Assembly: GCA_032622095.1 (NCBI GenBank)
Contig: CP136067.1
Location: forward strand, 129,739,030 to 129,803,029
Length of the DNA: 64,000 nucleotides
Direction of reading: 5' to 3'
Source of the DNA: Siphonodentalium dalli
Taxonomy: Eukaryota; Mollusca; Scaphopoda; Gadilida; Siphonodentaliidae
Shown here: in pieces, positions 52,141-63,581 of the stretch
Layout of the letters: each line of letters opens with the position of its first letter
Position numbering within the stretch: the stretch's first letter is position 1
The notes under the pieces: model-generated
The model's input: the letters and a program-made list of their open reading frames with translations, nothing else
The model's database searches: none
Told to the model about the DNA's origin: nothing
Translations under genes and position numbers: made by a program

Positions 52141-52357
52141 ATAGACACAAGTTCCAAAGTATATAATAGATGGTATTTGCATGCCTGGTTATATGTCATA
52201 CATGTAATTGGTTTTCAAGATATCTTTAAAATAACAAAGCAGAAAACGATGTACATATGTAAAATTAATTGTTAATTGTGTTGTTGTTGTTGTTATTGTA
52301 ACTGGAGGTTTGGAATCCTGAATACATCTTCAAATAACATGATTAGTATCATTTCGG

Positions 52358-52745
52358 CCCAGGGATTGAACCAGACACATACATGGAAATGATAATCCAT
52401 GTGGAGTTTGCTGACGATCGGATCATATTCCTGTAGGGTCAGCCCTCTTAATTCAGATTGTTTGGCTTCGGTAATCCGCTACAGCAACTATTTGCTGTGG
52501 CCCAGTTTGCATCAGCAAATGGCTTCGGCATTGCTGATTACCCAGGGATTGAACCAGACACATACATGGAAATGATAATCCATGTGGAGTTTGCTGACGA
52601 TCGGATCATATTCCTGTAGGGTCAGCCCTCTTAATTCAGATTGTTTGGCTTCGGTAATCCACTACAGAAAATATTTGCTGTGGCCCAGTTTGCATCAGCA
52701 AATGGCTTCGGCATTGCTGATTACCATAGGCAATTAAGAGGGCCG
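52358..52745. repeat. 183-bp tandem duplication carrying family F
   Basis: The block beginning CCCAGGGATTGAACCAGACA is repeated at 52541. Each block ends in a family F element (CAGCCCTCTTAATTCAG); only the second has the right terminus CAATTAAGAGGGC. GGTTCAATCCC on the minus strand resembles a tRNA B box, but no A box was found. Confidence 0.8.
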
Positions 52746-53400
52746 AGGGTGTGCTAAAGGAAATTGTTGATGGACACACACATACATGGACTGACTACAA
52801 ACAACAACCTATGGTAATAGTTGAGCTAAAAATGAAGGAGTTTGTCAGCTGATAAATTGATAATTATCAGTCTTTTTGTTGCCGAAAATTGGTTTTACAC
52901 AAAAATCAATGTGTCCGCCGAACAAATCCACCACATGCAGATAATAAAAGGATCTCAAGATTACAAAATAATTCCGTCTTCATCCGTATTGATCGTTTCC
53001 GATGCACAATGATTGCAGCAAGCTAAACGCCTAGGGTGGTAATGATGTTTGTTTTATACAATTTCAAGGAGTATGAACACAATGTACGATTCTCAGACAA
53101 ATTGCATGGAGCTCTCCAGTCTACACACAAGTGTTTATCCATTACTTCTATAATACCGTACTCCTTGAAGTTTAAGTTGTACAAACATCCATTATCTATA
53201 TTATATACACCAGTGGTCATATTAATACATGTTATTTAGCTTTGCAAGCCTAGCATTGTAATGATATGTAACACTTGTGACACAATCATGGTATTAACAT
53301 TTAAAATTTGATTTGACACCACTAAATTACTGAGTACCGGGAGCTAGTTTGACATTTACTATGCCCAAAATAACAATATTGAACCTGGGAACCCATACAT

Positions 53401-53417
53401 GGGGGGGGGGGGGGGGG
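53401..53417 (+). repeat. run of 17 G
   Basis: Homopolymer of 17 G directly after ACCCATACATG. Such a run is length-variable and prone to sequencing error. Confidence 0.95.
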
Positions 53418-53918
53418 ACCAGGCAGGCTTGTTTTACTTTTACACTACTAGATATTAAAGGTACATAATCCGATTCGATGGTCCCCATATCATCAGATTC
53501 TAATAACAACATTTCTTTAAAAGATGCTTTAGTTATCAAAATCGATTAATTACCCAAAAATAATGTTAACCACCGTCAACTACTAGTAGAGTATAAATTT
53601 TACCAAAATGTGTTATATATCAACATTTTGTTCAACTCAATTTGGTATCGAGAGTATGTCGGCCGGTCATCGAATATTTGCTACAGGGTATGCCACCAAA
53701 TATTACAGGTGGTGAAAGATAACATATTTCTTAAAAATCGATATCTGCTAACTCTGAGCTTTGATGGGTGGGTTAATTCCTCAATTCAAATCAAATATTT
53801 TTTACCCCCAAAGCCAAGGAATTTAGGAGTGCTAATTAAGATTATGTATCTACAACCATCATACAAACATTGTAAGAGCATGTATGACCAGAATGATGTA
53901 TAAGGGCATAAAAGTAAA

Positions 53919-54311
53919 TTAACCCTTTACCCAACAGAAGGGCCCTGTCTCAATGCATTCTCTTATATATGCGAGTCGACCATAGGTCGCCTCGCATATA
54001 TAAGAGAATGCATTGGCTTAACACATATTAAAAATTATAAAATTGTTAAAGAATGTAAGAAAAAATGGTAAAAAAAAGATTTTTTTTAGGCCAATGCATT
54101 CTCTTATATATGCGAGGCGACCTATGGTCGACTCGCATATATAAGAGAATGCATTGGCACAGGGCATAACTATAACTATCACAATGTGGTCAAGGAGCCG
54201 GTTCCAATGATATCCATATTTGTATGGTTCTATTGAGACAGACCGAAGATATTTTAGGCTGTTGAAGCTTTATTTGGCCGGTTTTGGCCGTTTTGTTGGG
54301 TAAAGGGTTAA
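53919..54311. mobile_element. family A double-hairpin element (CCCTTTACCCAACA backbone)
   Basis: TTAA ends with CCCTTTACCCAACAGAAG on the left and TTTTGTTGGGTAAAGGG on the right. Hairpins lie at 53949-54017 and 54090-54158 around an AT-rich spacer. It cuts the LINE fragment on its left side. Confidence 0.85.
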
Positions 54312-54518
54312 CAATCTACCGTATGATAAAGAACACTGTATAATTGGTATAATCAACAGAACATTTCAGCAGTTGGATGTTGACACTTTCAGAAAACTGT
54401 ATGTGAGTATGATGAGACCTATCCTGGAATACTTTTATTACTGTAGTACAGTTTGGGATCCTCACCTGCAGTATCAGTGTGTAAATCTTGAAAACTCCAG
54501 CATAGAGCCACTAGACTG
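54312..54518 (+). pseudogene. LINE reverse-transcriptase fragment, part 1
   Basis: Translation in one frame gives CIIGIINRTFQQLDVDTF, then RKLYVSMMRPILEY and STVWDPHLQ. The LY-S--RP-LEY---VWDP pattern is the conserved C-terminal part of non-LTR retrotransposon reverse transcriptases (jockey/CR1/RTE-like). A TTAA element bounds it on the left and an hAT interrupts it at 54518. It is a dead fragment. Confidence 0.8.
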
Positions 54519-54849
54519 CAGGGTTCGCGCTGGACCGAAATTTACTTTTGCCAAATAATTTGCCAAATGAAATTATTTTTTGCCAAATTTATTTAGAATT
54601 TGCCAACTATTATCCCCGATAGTGTCATTTTCTGCAACCTTGATTGAGTCTTATGTTTCGACATGCGCGGTTTGATATCGATAGAAAAGCAGTTAGTTAA
54701 TGATTATTATCTCATCTCTATTGTGGTTTATCATACAACAATAAACCAATCACCGAACAATACAATGGTAGAAGCGTTGCTTCATCAGAAGGGAACACCG
54801 CAAGAGGATTAGCTATGTAAACACCACCATCACAATAAATATGGGTAAT

Positions 54850-55628
54850 GCCCCGGTTCCATATTCCCGATTTTCTGTCCCGAATTAGTATATTCGGCAC
54901 CAATTCGGGACCAGACCAAATCGGCAGCATTCGAGAGAATTCTGGACGAGTTTTATTCCAAAAGCCGCCGAACTGATGACAAAATTTAATCGTCCCGAAC
55001 ATTGCCGAGCATTCCAGAATGCTTCCGAATTTCTTCCGAATGATAAAGAATTATCCCGAACTGATACCGAAATTTCGTGCGAGTAGCTGCCGAATTGCCC
55101 AGATTACTACCGACTTGTTGCCGAATATCCCGAATCAATGCCGAACTGGTACCGAATTGATGCCGCACAAATACCGAATTGGTATTCAATTGCTGCCGAA
55201 CGTCCCGAATCGATTCCGAATTTTGCAGATACACCGGATCTCAGTATAAAAGCAGCCACACATGGCGAATTCGGGAATAAGCTACCGAATACTGCCGACT
55301 ACTCCAGAATATCCACACGAATATTGCCGAATACTGCCGACTACTCCCGAATAGGTGCCGAATTGCTCCCGAATTTATCCCGATGATTGACAAATCGGGA
55401 GCGATTCGGCTTGGTTCCCGATAGTTTTGAACATTTCAAAACTGTCGGGAGCGGGCCCAGAATCGTCCCGAATCGACCCCGATAGCACCGATATCCCCGA
55501 TCATGTTCGGGGGTAAAAATTCACTGTACCGACTCGTCCCGAACTTACTCCACGATTTTTGCAAAATTATGATTCGGGAGTCATTCGGGAACATTCGGGG
55601 TGGAAAATCGGGGATATGGAACCGGGGC
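54850..55628. mobile_element. TIR element with a CCGAAT-rich interior
   Basis: Ends GCCCCGGTTCCATATTCCC and GGGGATATGGAACCGGGGC are inverted repeats, with TAAT and TTAAT beside them, so a TAA target (PIF/Harbinger type) is possible. The interior is dominated by CCGAAT / ATTCGG words with TGCCGAA or TCCCGAA context spaced irregularly. This gives a chain of overlapping short dyads and frames without stops that are not genuine genes. Confidence 0.75.
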
Positions 55629-55789
55629 TTAATCCCTCCACCCATCGATACTATTAAATGCTATCAGATTAACTGCATCTTAATGTAGGTATTAACTTTA
55701 CGAAACCATATAAAACACAACTAATATAATTCCATTGTAATAATTTCCTTGAGATTGACCGATATTTTTCAACTTTATTGAGGAATTAA

Positions 55790-56510
55790 CAAGAGCTACG
55801 CTGGGCGTGCAAAATACGCCCTCTCTTGGGTCGGCGGAAACTGGTAAAAAAGGGGCATAACTCTGGTAAAAATTGGCGGACGGAACTCAAATTTGAACTT
55901 GACCTGTGTTTTGGTGGGAGAAAGTAATATACCAAATTATCATTGAATCCGATAAGCTCTAGTAAAGTTATCATCCGGACAACAAATTTCAGGGATTTTC
56001 TAAGTCAAATTACGTCAAAAAAGGGGCCATAACTCTCGCAAAAATTATCGGGTTTTGCGTATAAACATTCCAAAATCGAGTCATCATCCGGAAACCAAAA
56101 AACATAAGAAAAACTGAATTTTCTGAGTCGAAAAAGGGGCATAACTCTGCCAAAAATGGTCGGACAGAACCCAAGTTCGACCTTGACCTGTGTTTTGGTG
56201 GGAGAAAGTAATATACCAAATTTGGATTCATTCCAATAAACTATACTAAAGTTATCATCCGGACAACAAATTTCAAGGATTTTCTAAGTCAAAAAACGTC
56301 AAATAAGGGGCATAACTCCGGTGAAAATTGGCGGGCGGAACCCAAATTTGAACTTGAACTTACTTTTCGGCTAATAAACCCACATACCAAATTTTATTAA
56401 ATTTGGTTCACTCTAACTAAAGTTATCATCCGGAAACCAGGTTAACGGACGCCCGGACGGACGGACCAATACTATAATAAGGCCGTTTTTTCAAACAGGC
56501 GTATAAAAAG
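55790..56510. repeat. tandem GGGGCATAACTCTGG repeats, 4 units
   Basis: Units begin with GGGGCATAACTC at about 55850, 56024, 56137 and 56307 and carry CTTGACCTGTGTTTTGGTGG and AAAGTTATCATCCGG. The spacing is about 170 bp, with one deleted unit. The block ends in GGACGCCCGGACGGACGGAC. Confidence 0.85.
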
Positions 56511-56606
56511 TGACTTGCCAAAACTTTTGCCAAATGAAAATATTTTTTGCCAAATGTGAATTATTTTTGCCATTGGCAAATTTGGCAAGTGGCAGCACGA
56601 ACCCTG

Positions 56607-56720
56607 CTAGACTGTCCCTCAACTACGAAACCTAAGTTACAGAGATAGACTAAACCGCATAAATTTAATGTCTGTAAAATCAGAGAACTTTGTGATCTCA
56701 AATAATCGGCAATCGGCGCA
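56607..56720 (+). pseudogene. LINE reverse-transcriptase fragment, part 2
   Basis: Directly after the hAT duplicate site the frame YRDRLNRINLMSVKSE appears, similar to the Y-ERL--L-L--L---R segment that follows the VW-P-L motif in such LINEs. A frameshift lies between the parts. Confidence 0.6.
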
Positions 56721-56911
56721 AGGCTCTATTTGACAATCGGCTCATCACTAGTTTTCGAACTCGTTCAAGATATTGTTGCAATAGACCCATATACATGTAC
56801 CATCGGTTGACGGTTTGAGTTATGGCGCTAAGAGTCTTGCACAAGTCCGGACGCCCACCCACCTACTGACCTCACCAAGCCATGTCGAGTTTTTAAAAAG
56901 CTAAATATAAC

Positions 56912-57064
56912 AAATGAATGTAGTTTGAGTGTGCATTATTGAGGGGTATGCATGTCGCTGTGGCCATTGGGAGCATATTTAGTGTGAACAGAAAACGATT
57001 ACAATGTGCCCAACGTTCACAGTGCTGTAGCCTTCAATAAAACACACTCAGACTACATTCATTT
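56912..57064. mobile_element. 153-bp TIR element
   Basis: AAATGAATGTAGTTTGAGTG on the left and ACTCAGACTACATTCATTT on the right are inverted repeats of about 35 bp. No sure TSD. Confidence 0.7.
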
Positions 57065-57271
57065 CTTAAGTATAAAGTAATTCCTCAAGGCTCAATACTC
57101 TTTGAAGTTTAAGACGCACAAAACAAGCAGACAGATCCTACGGTATACTATCTAGTATTTACACATCAGTGATCATATTAATCATCCTTATAAATTTTTT
57201 GGGACTGGTGTTGAAATGATAAGATGATAGGAGACATTTAAATGAATATGGCTCATTTCATCCTCCATATT

Positions 57272-57806
57272 TTAACCCTTTTTATACTAAATGGATTCTC
57301 CCAGTCAGTTAAAAAGTGTACATCGGAATGGTCTATTATTGATTTGGAGGGATGTTAAGGCGATAAAAGCAGACAACAGATAAATAAAAGTACAGAAGGA
57401 GCCCTATTTATTGAGAGAAATGTTTAGATAACAAGCTCAACAAACATGGTTGTTTGTTAAACTTATTATCTGAACATTTCTTATGGGATAACTACTTATC
57501 AATGATGCTTTAGTATAGAAAGGGTTAAACTTATTATCTGAACATTTCTTATGGGATAACTACTTATCAATGATGCTTTAGTATAGAAAGGGTTAAACTT
57601 ATTATCTGAACATTTCCTATAGGATAACTACTTATCAATGATGCTTTGGTATAGAAAGGCTTAAACTTATTATCTGAACATTTCCTATAGGATAACTACT
57701 TATCAATGATGCTTTGGTATAGAAAGGATTAAGCTTATTATCTGAACATTTCTTATGGGATAACTAGTATTAACTACTCATCAATGATTCGCATAGAAAG
57801 GGTCAA
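57272..57806. mobile_element. TTAA element (CCCTTTTTATACTAAA end) with a 68-bp array
   Basis: It starts TTAACCCTTTTTATACTAAA. The right terminus is repeated: five units of 68 bp begin at 57461, 57529, 57597, 57665 and 57733, each with TTATTATCTGAACATTTC and ending ATAGAAAGGGTTAA or a variant. Each unit thus contains a terminal repeat and TTAA. Confidence 0.8.
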
Positions 57807-57989
57807 ATAAATGTGCTAGTATTTGAAAGTCAATAATTAAAACTCTTTTGTGCTAAATATAAGCGCAGGGCGGAAATTTCTGAAAAATTTAATAATAGTG
57901 CAGGGCGGAATAGAAGTGTATACGTACGTGGAAACATCAATTCTCACAGAAATGTCAATACCATGTGGAAGATGGACATTTTCAATATT

Positions 57990-58267
57990 TAAAGGCCCAC
58001 TTAATTTTTGAGTCACCAATTATTTTTTTTATAGTGACTTGATATAAGGTTTTAATAACAATCTGTGCCATAAAATATGATGAAAATACTATAATTCATC
58101 ACCATTTGAAACATTTGTGTCTCAGAAGATGCCCATAGAGAAATAGAAAACAGCTAAAATCATAGAAAGATTCCCCGTGTTTTGGCTCCCAGAATGCAAC
58201 CAAATTCAAACCAAAGATGTGTTTTCAATGGAAGGGGAATAACTGTTACCGGTATCTTTAAGATATA
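57990..58267. mobile_element. family D element, left half
   Basis: It begins TAAAGGCCCACTTAATTTT and runs to GGTATCTTTAAGATATA, where a 4.4-kb element interrupts it. The right half is at 62709-62934. Confidence 0.82.
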
Positions 58268-59700
58268 GTCGGATTCCTTATGTCGAAAAAAATGGTCGCG
58301 CGTTTTCGGAATGTTAAAAGCGATATGAGAACAGCTTCTATACCACCAGTGTGTCTATTTTCAGAATCTACCTGTTTCCAGCTTGATATTTTAGTGGAAA
58401 CTGGTTTGTGTGAGGCTTTTGTTTGTGTACCCCTCCATTTTTTCCCCGTCCACCTGGTAATAAAAACATGCTATTACGCATAGCAAGTTCGGTAAGTGGC
58501 TTTCTTTGTTCATGGAAATCATACAAAATGGGGAGATCTTGCCACAAATTACTTAATTACATATCTTAATAAGGAATTTTATCATAAAATCATCAGATGA
58601 ATTGTATTTATTACTGCATTTTCAATTTTCTTTTCCAAATATTAAGGTATTTTATGTTCTTAAAATCAGCTACATAACATATAGACGAACATGAACAATC
58701 TACAATGATATCTTGATCATATGCCACAAACAAAACTTTGATACATCGATCTTTGGTAAAGATATCGCAGAAAAGCTAACCCTACCCCCACCCTAGCTGA
58801 TTTCACAAGTCAGATTCCTTTGGTCGAAAACAATGGTCGCGCCATTTCGGATTGTCTAAGACGACATGCAAATGGTTTATTTATCAATAGCGTGACAACT
58901 TTCAGAGTTTACCTGTGTCCAGTTGAAATTTTATTGGAAAAAAGTGTTTTTTGGACTGTTTTAAGAATTTAAAGAGCGTTTGCTTATTATACACATATTA
59001 ATCCTCATAACTAACTTTCTGGTGGACTGTGCGAGATGAAATTAGCAAAAGTGTCAAATGTGGCTGTCTACTTTCAGAGTCTACTTGTTTCCAGTCTGAC
59101 ATTTTAGTGGAAACAAATTGTTTGGACGGTTTTTAAAAATAAATAAAGAGCGTTTCCTGATTATACAGATATTAACTAACACGATTATCCTTTTCATGAA
59201 TTGCGCGATTTGAAATTATGCACATATGTCAAGTATGACTCTGAAATGTATTTTTGAGAATGGTGTCGTCAAATAAGTCTCCGCGGGTATAGTACTACAG
59301 TTGCGAACAGAACTAACGTTTTACCCTATAGAGAGTTTGACAATTTACTCGAATGTTCACAGTGGTGGAACTTAATGGCTATCATATATGCATGCCTCTT
59401 ACATGTAATCTATCGTAATTACATGTGATTTTACAAAATTAACTTGCAATATAGTCATGCCACCAGATACAGTAGTTGATAAAAATGTGGTTCACATCAA
59501 TCATATACATCACAATCACGTGATTCAGTGATAATGTCCACTATTCTCGAAATGTAATGTTTATCAAGACTAAAGTTTCAGGATATCGTTGTAAAATTGA
59601 TTGATGGTGTTTTTTCATCAATTGACAAAATTAATGTTTATTATCAGGACGAAGTACCGCATAATACGGAGTTGTGTGCTAACAAATCTGCGAGTCATAT

Positions 59701-60055
59701 AAGGATTAACTGTCATGTGGACTGTTTTTATGGAGATGTAACCGTGAGGTAAGTGGACATAACTTGTGTAAAACCCGAAGGGTTTTACATACAAGTTATG
59801 ACCACTTACCTCACGGTTACATCTCCATAAAAATAGTCCACATGACAGTTAATCCTTATATTTATATACATTTAGCGAAAAAGCCATCTTTTGTAAATAA
59901 GGATTAACTGTCATGTGGACTGTTTTTATGGAGATGTAACGGTGAGGTAAGTGGACATAACTTGTGTAAAACCCGAAGGGTTTTACATACAAGTTATGTC
60001 CACTTACCTCACCGTTACATCTCCATAAAAATAGTCCACATGACAGTTAATCCTT
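59701..60055. repeat. two tandem 157-bp palindromes, 198 bp apart
   Basis: Palindromes at 59701-59857 and 59899-60055 have arms of about 75 bp. They start AAGGATTAACTGTCATGTGG and close on AAAACCCGAAGGGTTTT. The first has one arm mismatch (CATGACC-type at about 59800). The copies differ from each other by a compensating base pair. Confidence 0.92.
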
Positions 60056-60100
60056 ATATTTATATACATTTAGCGAAAAAGCCGCTTTTGTAAATATATT

Positions 60101-60720
60101 TAAATCGAAAAGTGTATCGTGACAAGATCAGCCCAAAATACCCAATAGCACCCTTGGCAAAAGTTAATAGGAACAATTTCTCTTCATGTTGAAACCCGAT
60201 GATGTATTAAGTCAATCCTGCGCGAGTCAAAATGCGCCCAAAGCATTACGCGTTCGTCTTTCCAAACCTAATGACGTATCGATGGTGTTATTAGCTTGGT
60301 GTTATGAGGCGTTACGCATTCACCGAGAAATAACTGCAACTAGCCACGTGGGCGCCGACCAATCAGAATGCTGGATTTAGTGATGACAACACTTAGTGTG
60401 TAAATATATGTATTTAAATCGAAAAGTGTATCGTGACAAGAACAGCCCAAAATACCCAATAGCACCCTTGGCAAAAGTTAATAGGAACAATTTCTCTTCA
60501 TATTGAAACCCGATGATGTATTAAGTCAATCCTGCGCGAGTTCAAATGCGCCCAAAGCATTACGCGTTCGTCTTTCCAAACCCAATGACGTATCGATGGT
60601 GTTATGAGCTTGGTGTTATGAGGCGTTTGCGCATTCACCGAGAAATAACTGCAACTAGCCACGTGGGCGCCGACCAATCAGAATGCTGGATTTAGTTATG
60701 ACAACACTTAGTGTGTAATA
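60101..60720. repeat. 314-bp tandem repeat, 2 copies, with promoter-like boxes
   Basis: Each copy starts TAAATCGAAAAGTGTATCG and ends near ACACTTAGTGTGTAA. Both keep AATGACGTATCG (CRE-like), GCCACGTGGGCGCC (E-box) and GACCAATCAG (CCAAT box) in the same order and spacing. No gene starts nearby that I can see. Confidence 0.85.
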
Positions 60721-60774
60721 TATTTATGTAAGTGTCAGTCAAAACATTTAGGACATGGGAATATTTTTTGTATT

Positions 60775-60841
60775 TCATGGCCACGAAATACTAATTCGTG
60801 GCCACGAAATAACTAATTCGTGGCCACGAAATAACTAATTG
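60775..60841. repeat. 22-bp palindromic tandem repeat
   Basis: Three units of CGTGGCCACGAAATAACTAA with small length changes. TTCGTGGCCACGAA is a perfect palindrome. Confidence 0.9.
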
Positions 60842-60939
60842 TGATATACGATCATCAGTCCCATTGTTGTAATGGAAGCTGATAGAGATGATCTGGTTGT
60901 CGTTGTCCACCATCTTGGCATGAGCCACGGTGATTTGAG

Positions 60940-61340
60940 ATAAAGGGTGTTGTGGGGTGGCCCGTAAAACAAATTAAGTAATCACCAACCCGATCCAAAG
61001 TTGCCGCCGTCCTGGGGGTGGGTTAAATAGCCACCCACGACATTCAGTATATCTTGGGGCCACCCTACAGCACCAATTATACCACATCAAACGGATAAGG
61101 GGCCGAGAAATTGTATAGGTGGCATATTTGAACCCATCTGGGGCGGCCATTTTGGATCGTGGATGGTGAAGCGGGTGAATATTTAGTTTGTCTCAGGGGT
61201 CAGCCTACAATACACTGTATTCGACATAAAATGGGGGGGATTGCATGGTACCATATATGGACCCCTCTGATTAGTTATCATTTTCGCTCGAGTGGGCTGA
61301 AGGTGTGAAAATTTAGCTTGCTTTGCGAGCCACGGTACAA
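60940..61340. repeat. degenerate tandem repeat, GGGGTGGCC-like
   Basis: About four units of 100-130 bp share a GTGGGGTGGCC/GGGGCCACC-type core followed by ACAACACC- or ACAGCACC-like sequence. Units are strongly diverged, so the period is approximate. Confidence 0.45.
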
Positions 61341-62708
61341 CACCCTTTATTTGGGCACATGCATGTCTAAAACTATGCAGCCATGTTCTGCATAGGCCCT
61401 GATCATTATAAGATCGGGAGACTTTGCCACCGGTCCCGATAGCTCCTTAGTAACTGTTACTAAGCACCTATACTAGGAATTTGCAGGAAAATGCAACTAT
61501 GGTTGATATCTATTTTACTCATTAAGCTCTAATTTAGTGGAAATTCGAATTTACTTGATTTTCACAGCTATACACGAAGCGTGGAGATTAATTGTGGTCA
61601 GAATATTGATGGTGAATGTTGGGTTTCAGTCACTGTACTGAAGTTGGCCAAAAGTAACTGGCGTGGGAAGTGTGAAAGCAAAGCCTATACGGCTACAGTA
61701 AAGATCTCAGCTGCACCGAAATGTCCATTTATCAGTAGCACAAATCCTGCGAAAACACAGATTCTCTCAGTACATGTGGGATAGACTCCGATGACAACGA
61801 TTGAGTTAATGACAACGAACAACTACCATCTATACCTGTGTATTTGTGACACTACATCCCGTTATGATCAACGATGTGGGTTTTAAAACTAGTCAGTGGA
61901 CAACAGGACAGACAAGTATCAAATAAAACAATAATATAATATGTAATTACATCGTGAACAGTCTTGTTGTGAATATTTTCGTTTGATTCAATAGGCTGCA
62001 TATTATCAAAATTACAAAACCATTCGACACTTACTTTTGCCAATTACTGTATCTTGGGGCATAACTATATCATATGTTGCAAATATTAAATCACGGATAG
62101 TTACAGTGGGTCAAACACGAGTGTTAAACTTCATATATAGTTGCGCAGGATTGCCAATAAGTGATATTACAATCAACGTTTGAGCATAACACGAAACTCT
62201 CCATAGGGTTAAGTGTTAAATTTTAATCGCAACTGTAGCCAGCAAGAATCATCTGACCACATCCATTCCTTTTAAAACTACGTCTGTGTTTCATACTTAG
62301 TATTTTTGAGGTATATCAGTACGCGCATATCATCATACGCAAAATGGCGCCATTTATCCAAAGTTCTAGAATCTCCATAGGGCTCAGACGCTCAGTGTTA
62401 AATTTTGATCACAACTGTAGTCAACAAGAATGAACCGATCACATCAAAATTTTCACAAATACATGTAACGGTCATATCTAGTAGTTTGGAGAAATCGCAC
62501 CGACCACCATACGCCAGATGGCACCATCTATCGTTTTCAGTAAATACGAAACGCTCTCTAAATTATGTTGACCCCGATTTAGGCCGACCCGCCAAAATTC
62601 AAGAATGGAAACAAGTCAATCCTGAAAACACACCTACTAGGCATACATAATCCGTTTTCAGATTGCTTTTAACAAACCAAAAATGCAAAATGACATAAGG
62701 AATCCGAC

Positions 62709-62934
62709 TAATATAGGGTTATTCGCACTCCATTGAAATTAATACACTTTTTACTAAAGCTAGAGTACAGAAACATGTCCGATTGTCGGTAACACAACAA
62801 AAACAACACCGTGTGTTATTACACCGGATAAGTTGATAATACAATGTGTTGGAGCTTCCTCTTTCAAATGGTATATAATATGGCATCTATTCTTTATATG
62901 TGATCTGGGGCTTCGAAAATTAAGTGGGCCTTTA
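62709..62934. mobile_element. family D element, right half
   Basis: It resumes at TAATATAGGGTTATTCGCAC and ends AAAATTAAGTGGGCCTTTA, the inverse of the left terminus at 57990. Confidence 0.82.
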
Positions 62935-63275
62935 TAACTTGAAGAATTAGTTTTGTAGACTTGAGTATAAAGCAAGTTTTTTGGCAAAATTTATACATGC
63001 ACAGGAAAATAAGACCACATGCCCCGTGTGCACAACATCTCAAATGAAAATTTTTCTTGTAAATGAACTATTTGTTTAGCATTTGTTAATCAAATTTAGA
63101 ACAGACCATTCAATTTTTAAAACATACGGACACGAATAAGCATCGTGCAGGGTGGATTTTTCTCACAAAATTGATAAATGTACCTGAATGTACAGGTACT
63201 TTTATTTGGCACACAAGAGTACACAAAATATTGATATACTCTTTCTGGCCTGAAAATAGGGTGCCGAACATATAT

Positions 63276-63555
63276 TTGCAGAATGAGGTCCCCAGAGGGT
63301 GAATTTAGTGACGCTACCCCGCGCAGTGGGCTAGCATCACTAAATTCTCCATCTGGGGATCTCATTCTTCTTAGGCCTCATCTTCTCTGGAAAATATCTT
63401 TATTATCAAATAAATAATTTTTTAGTTTCTTTTAGAAACTTCTTTAGAAAGTTTCTTTTTCAGTTTGATTTCTCTATATCCCCAAATTGGCAGATAACAC
63501 ATTTCATAACCAAGGTGCCCAATGGGTGCATATCACAATCTCTACCATCTGGGAA
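63276..63555. mobile_element. family C element, left part
   Basis: One hairpin (GAATGAGGTCCCCAGAGGGT and its inverse), then the spacer (AGGCCTCATCTTCT to CAATGGGTGCATATCAC). The right hairpin is absent. Confidence 0.75.
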
Positions 63556-63581
63556 TTTAAATCTGAGTAGATGTACATGTA

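Larger units (their letters stand above)
54519..56606. mobile_element. hAT-type non-autonomous element inserted in the LINE
   Basis: Ends CAGGGTTCGCGCTG and CAGCACGAACCCTG, flanked by an exact 8-bp TSD CTAGACTG (54511-54518 and 56607-56614). Both ends have repeated TTTTGCCAAAT words. It carries a second TIR element (54850-55628) and a GGGGCATAACTCTGG tandem block (55790-56510). No transposase seen. Confidence 0.88.
58268..62708. mobile_element. 4.4-kb non-autonomous TIR element with palindromes and tandem repeats
   Basis: Exact 17-bp ends GTCGGATTCCTTATGTC / GACATAAGGAATCCGAC, with TA on both sides. The family D copy at 17052-17345 has one TA at the equivalent point, which serves as an unoccupied site. 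Near the left end the terminal sequence is partly repeated (AGTCAGATTCCTTTGGTCGA at 58809). The interior contains two tandem palindromes (59701-60055), a 314-bp tandem repeat (60101-60720), a CGTGGCCACG repeat and degenerate GGGGTGGCC units. No transposase was recognised. Confidence 0.78.

Noticed and set aside
52358-52560. tRNA gene or tRNA-derived SINE suggested by GGTTCAATCCC on the minus strand
   Set aside because: Only the B box is present in each duplicate. No A box at the right distance, no cloverleaf and no Pol III terminator pattern was seen.
54986-55386. Overlapping frames of 76-82 codons on both strands
   Set aside because: They come from the CCGAAT word chain, which contains few stop codons in any frame.
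58280-58483. 67-codon frame near the left end of the 4.4-kb element as a transposase start
   Set aside because: No catalytic or DNA-binding motif is visible, and the related repeat at 58800 does not keep the frame.
61581-61784. 67-codon frame after a TTTTCACAG acceptor-like site, with several Cys and Trp
   Set aside because: It lies inside the 4.4-kb TIR element. I thought of a FLYWCH-like or captured exon, but the Cys/His spacing does not fit and no partner exons were seen.
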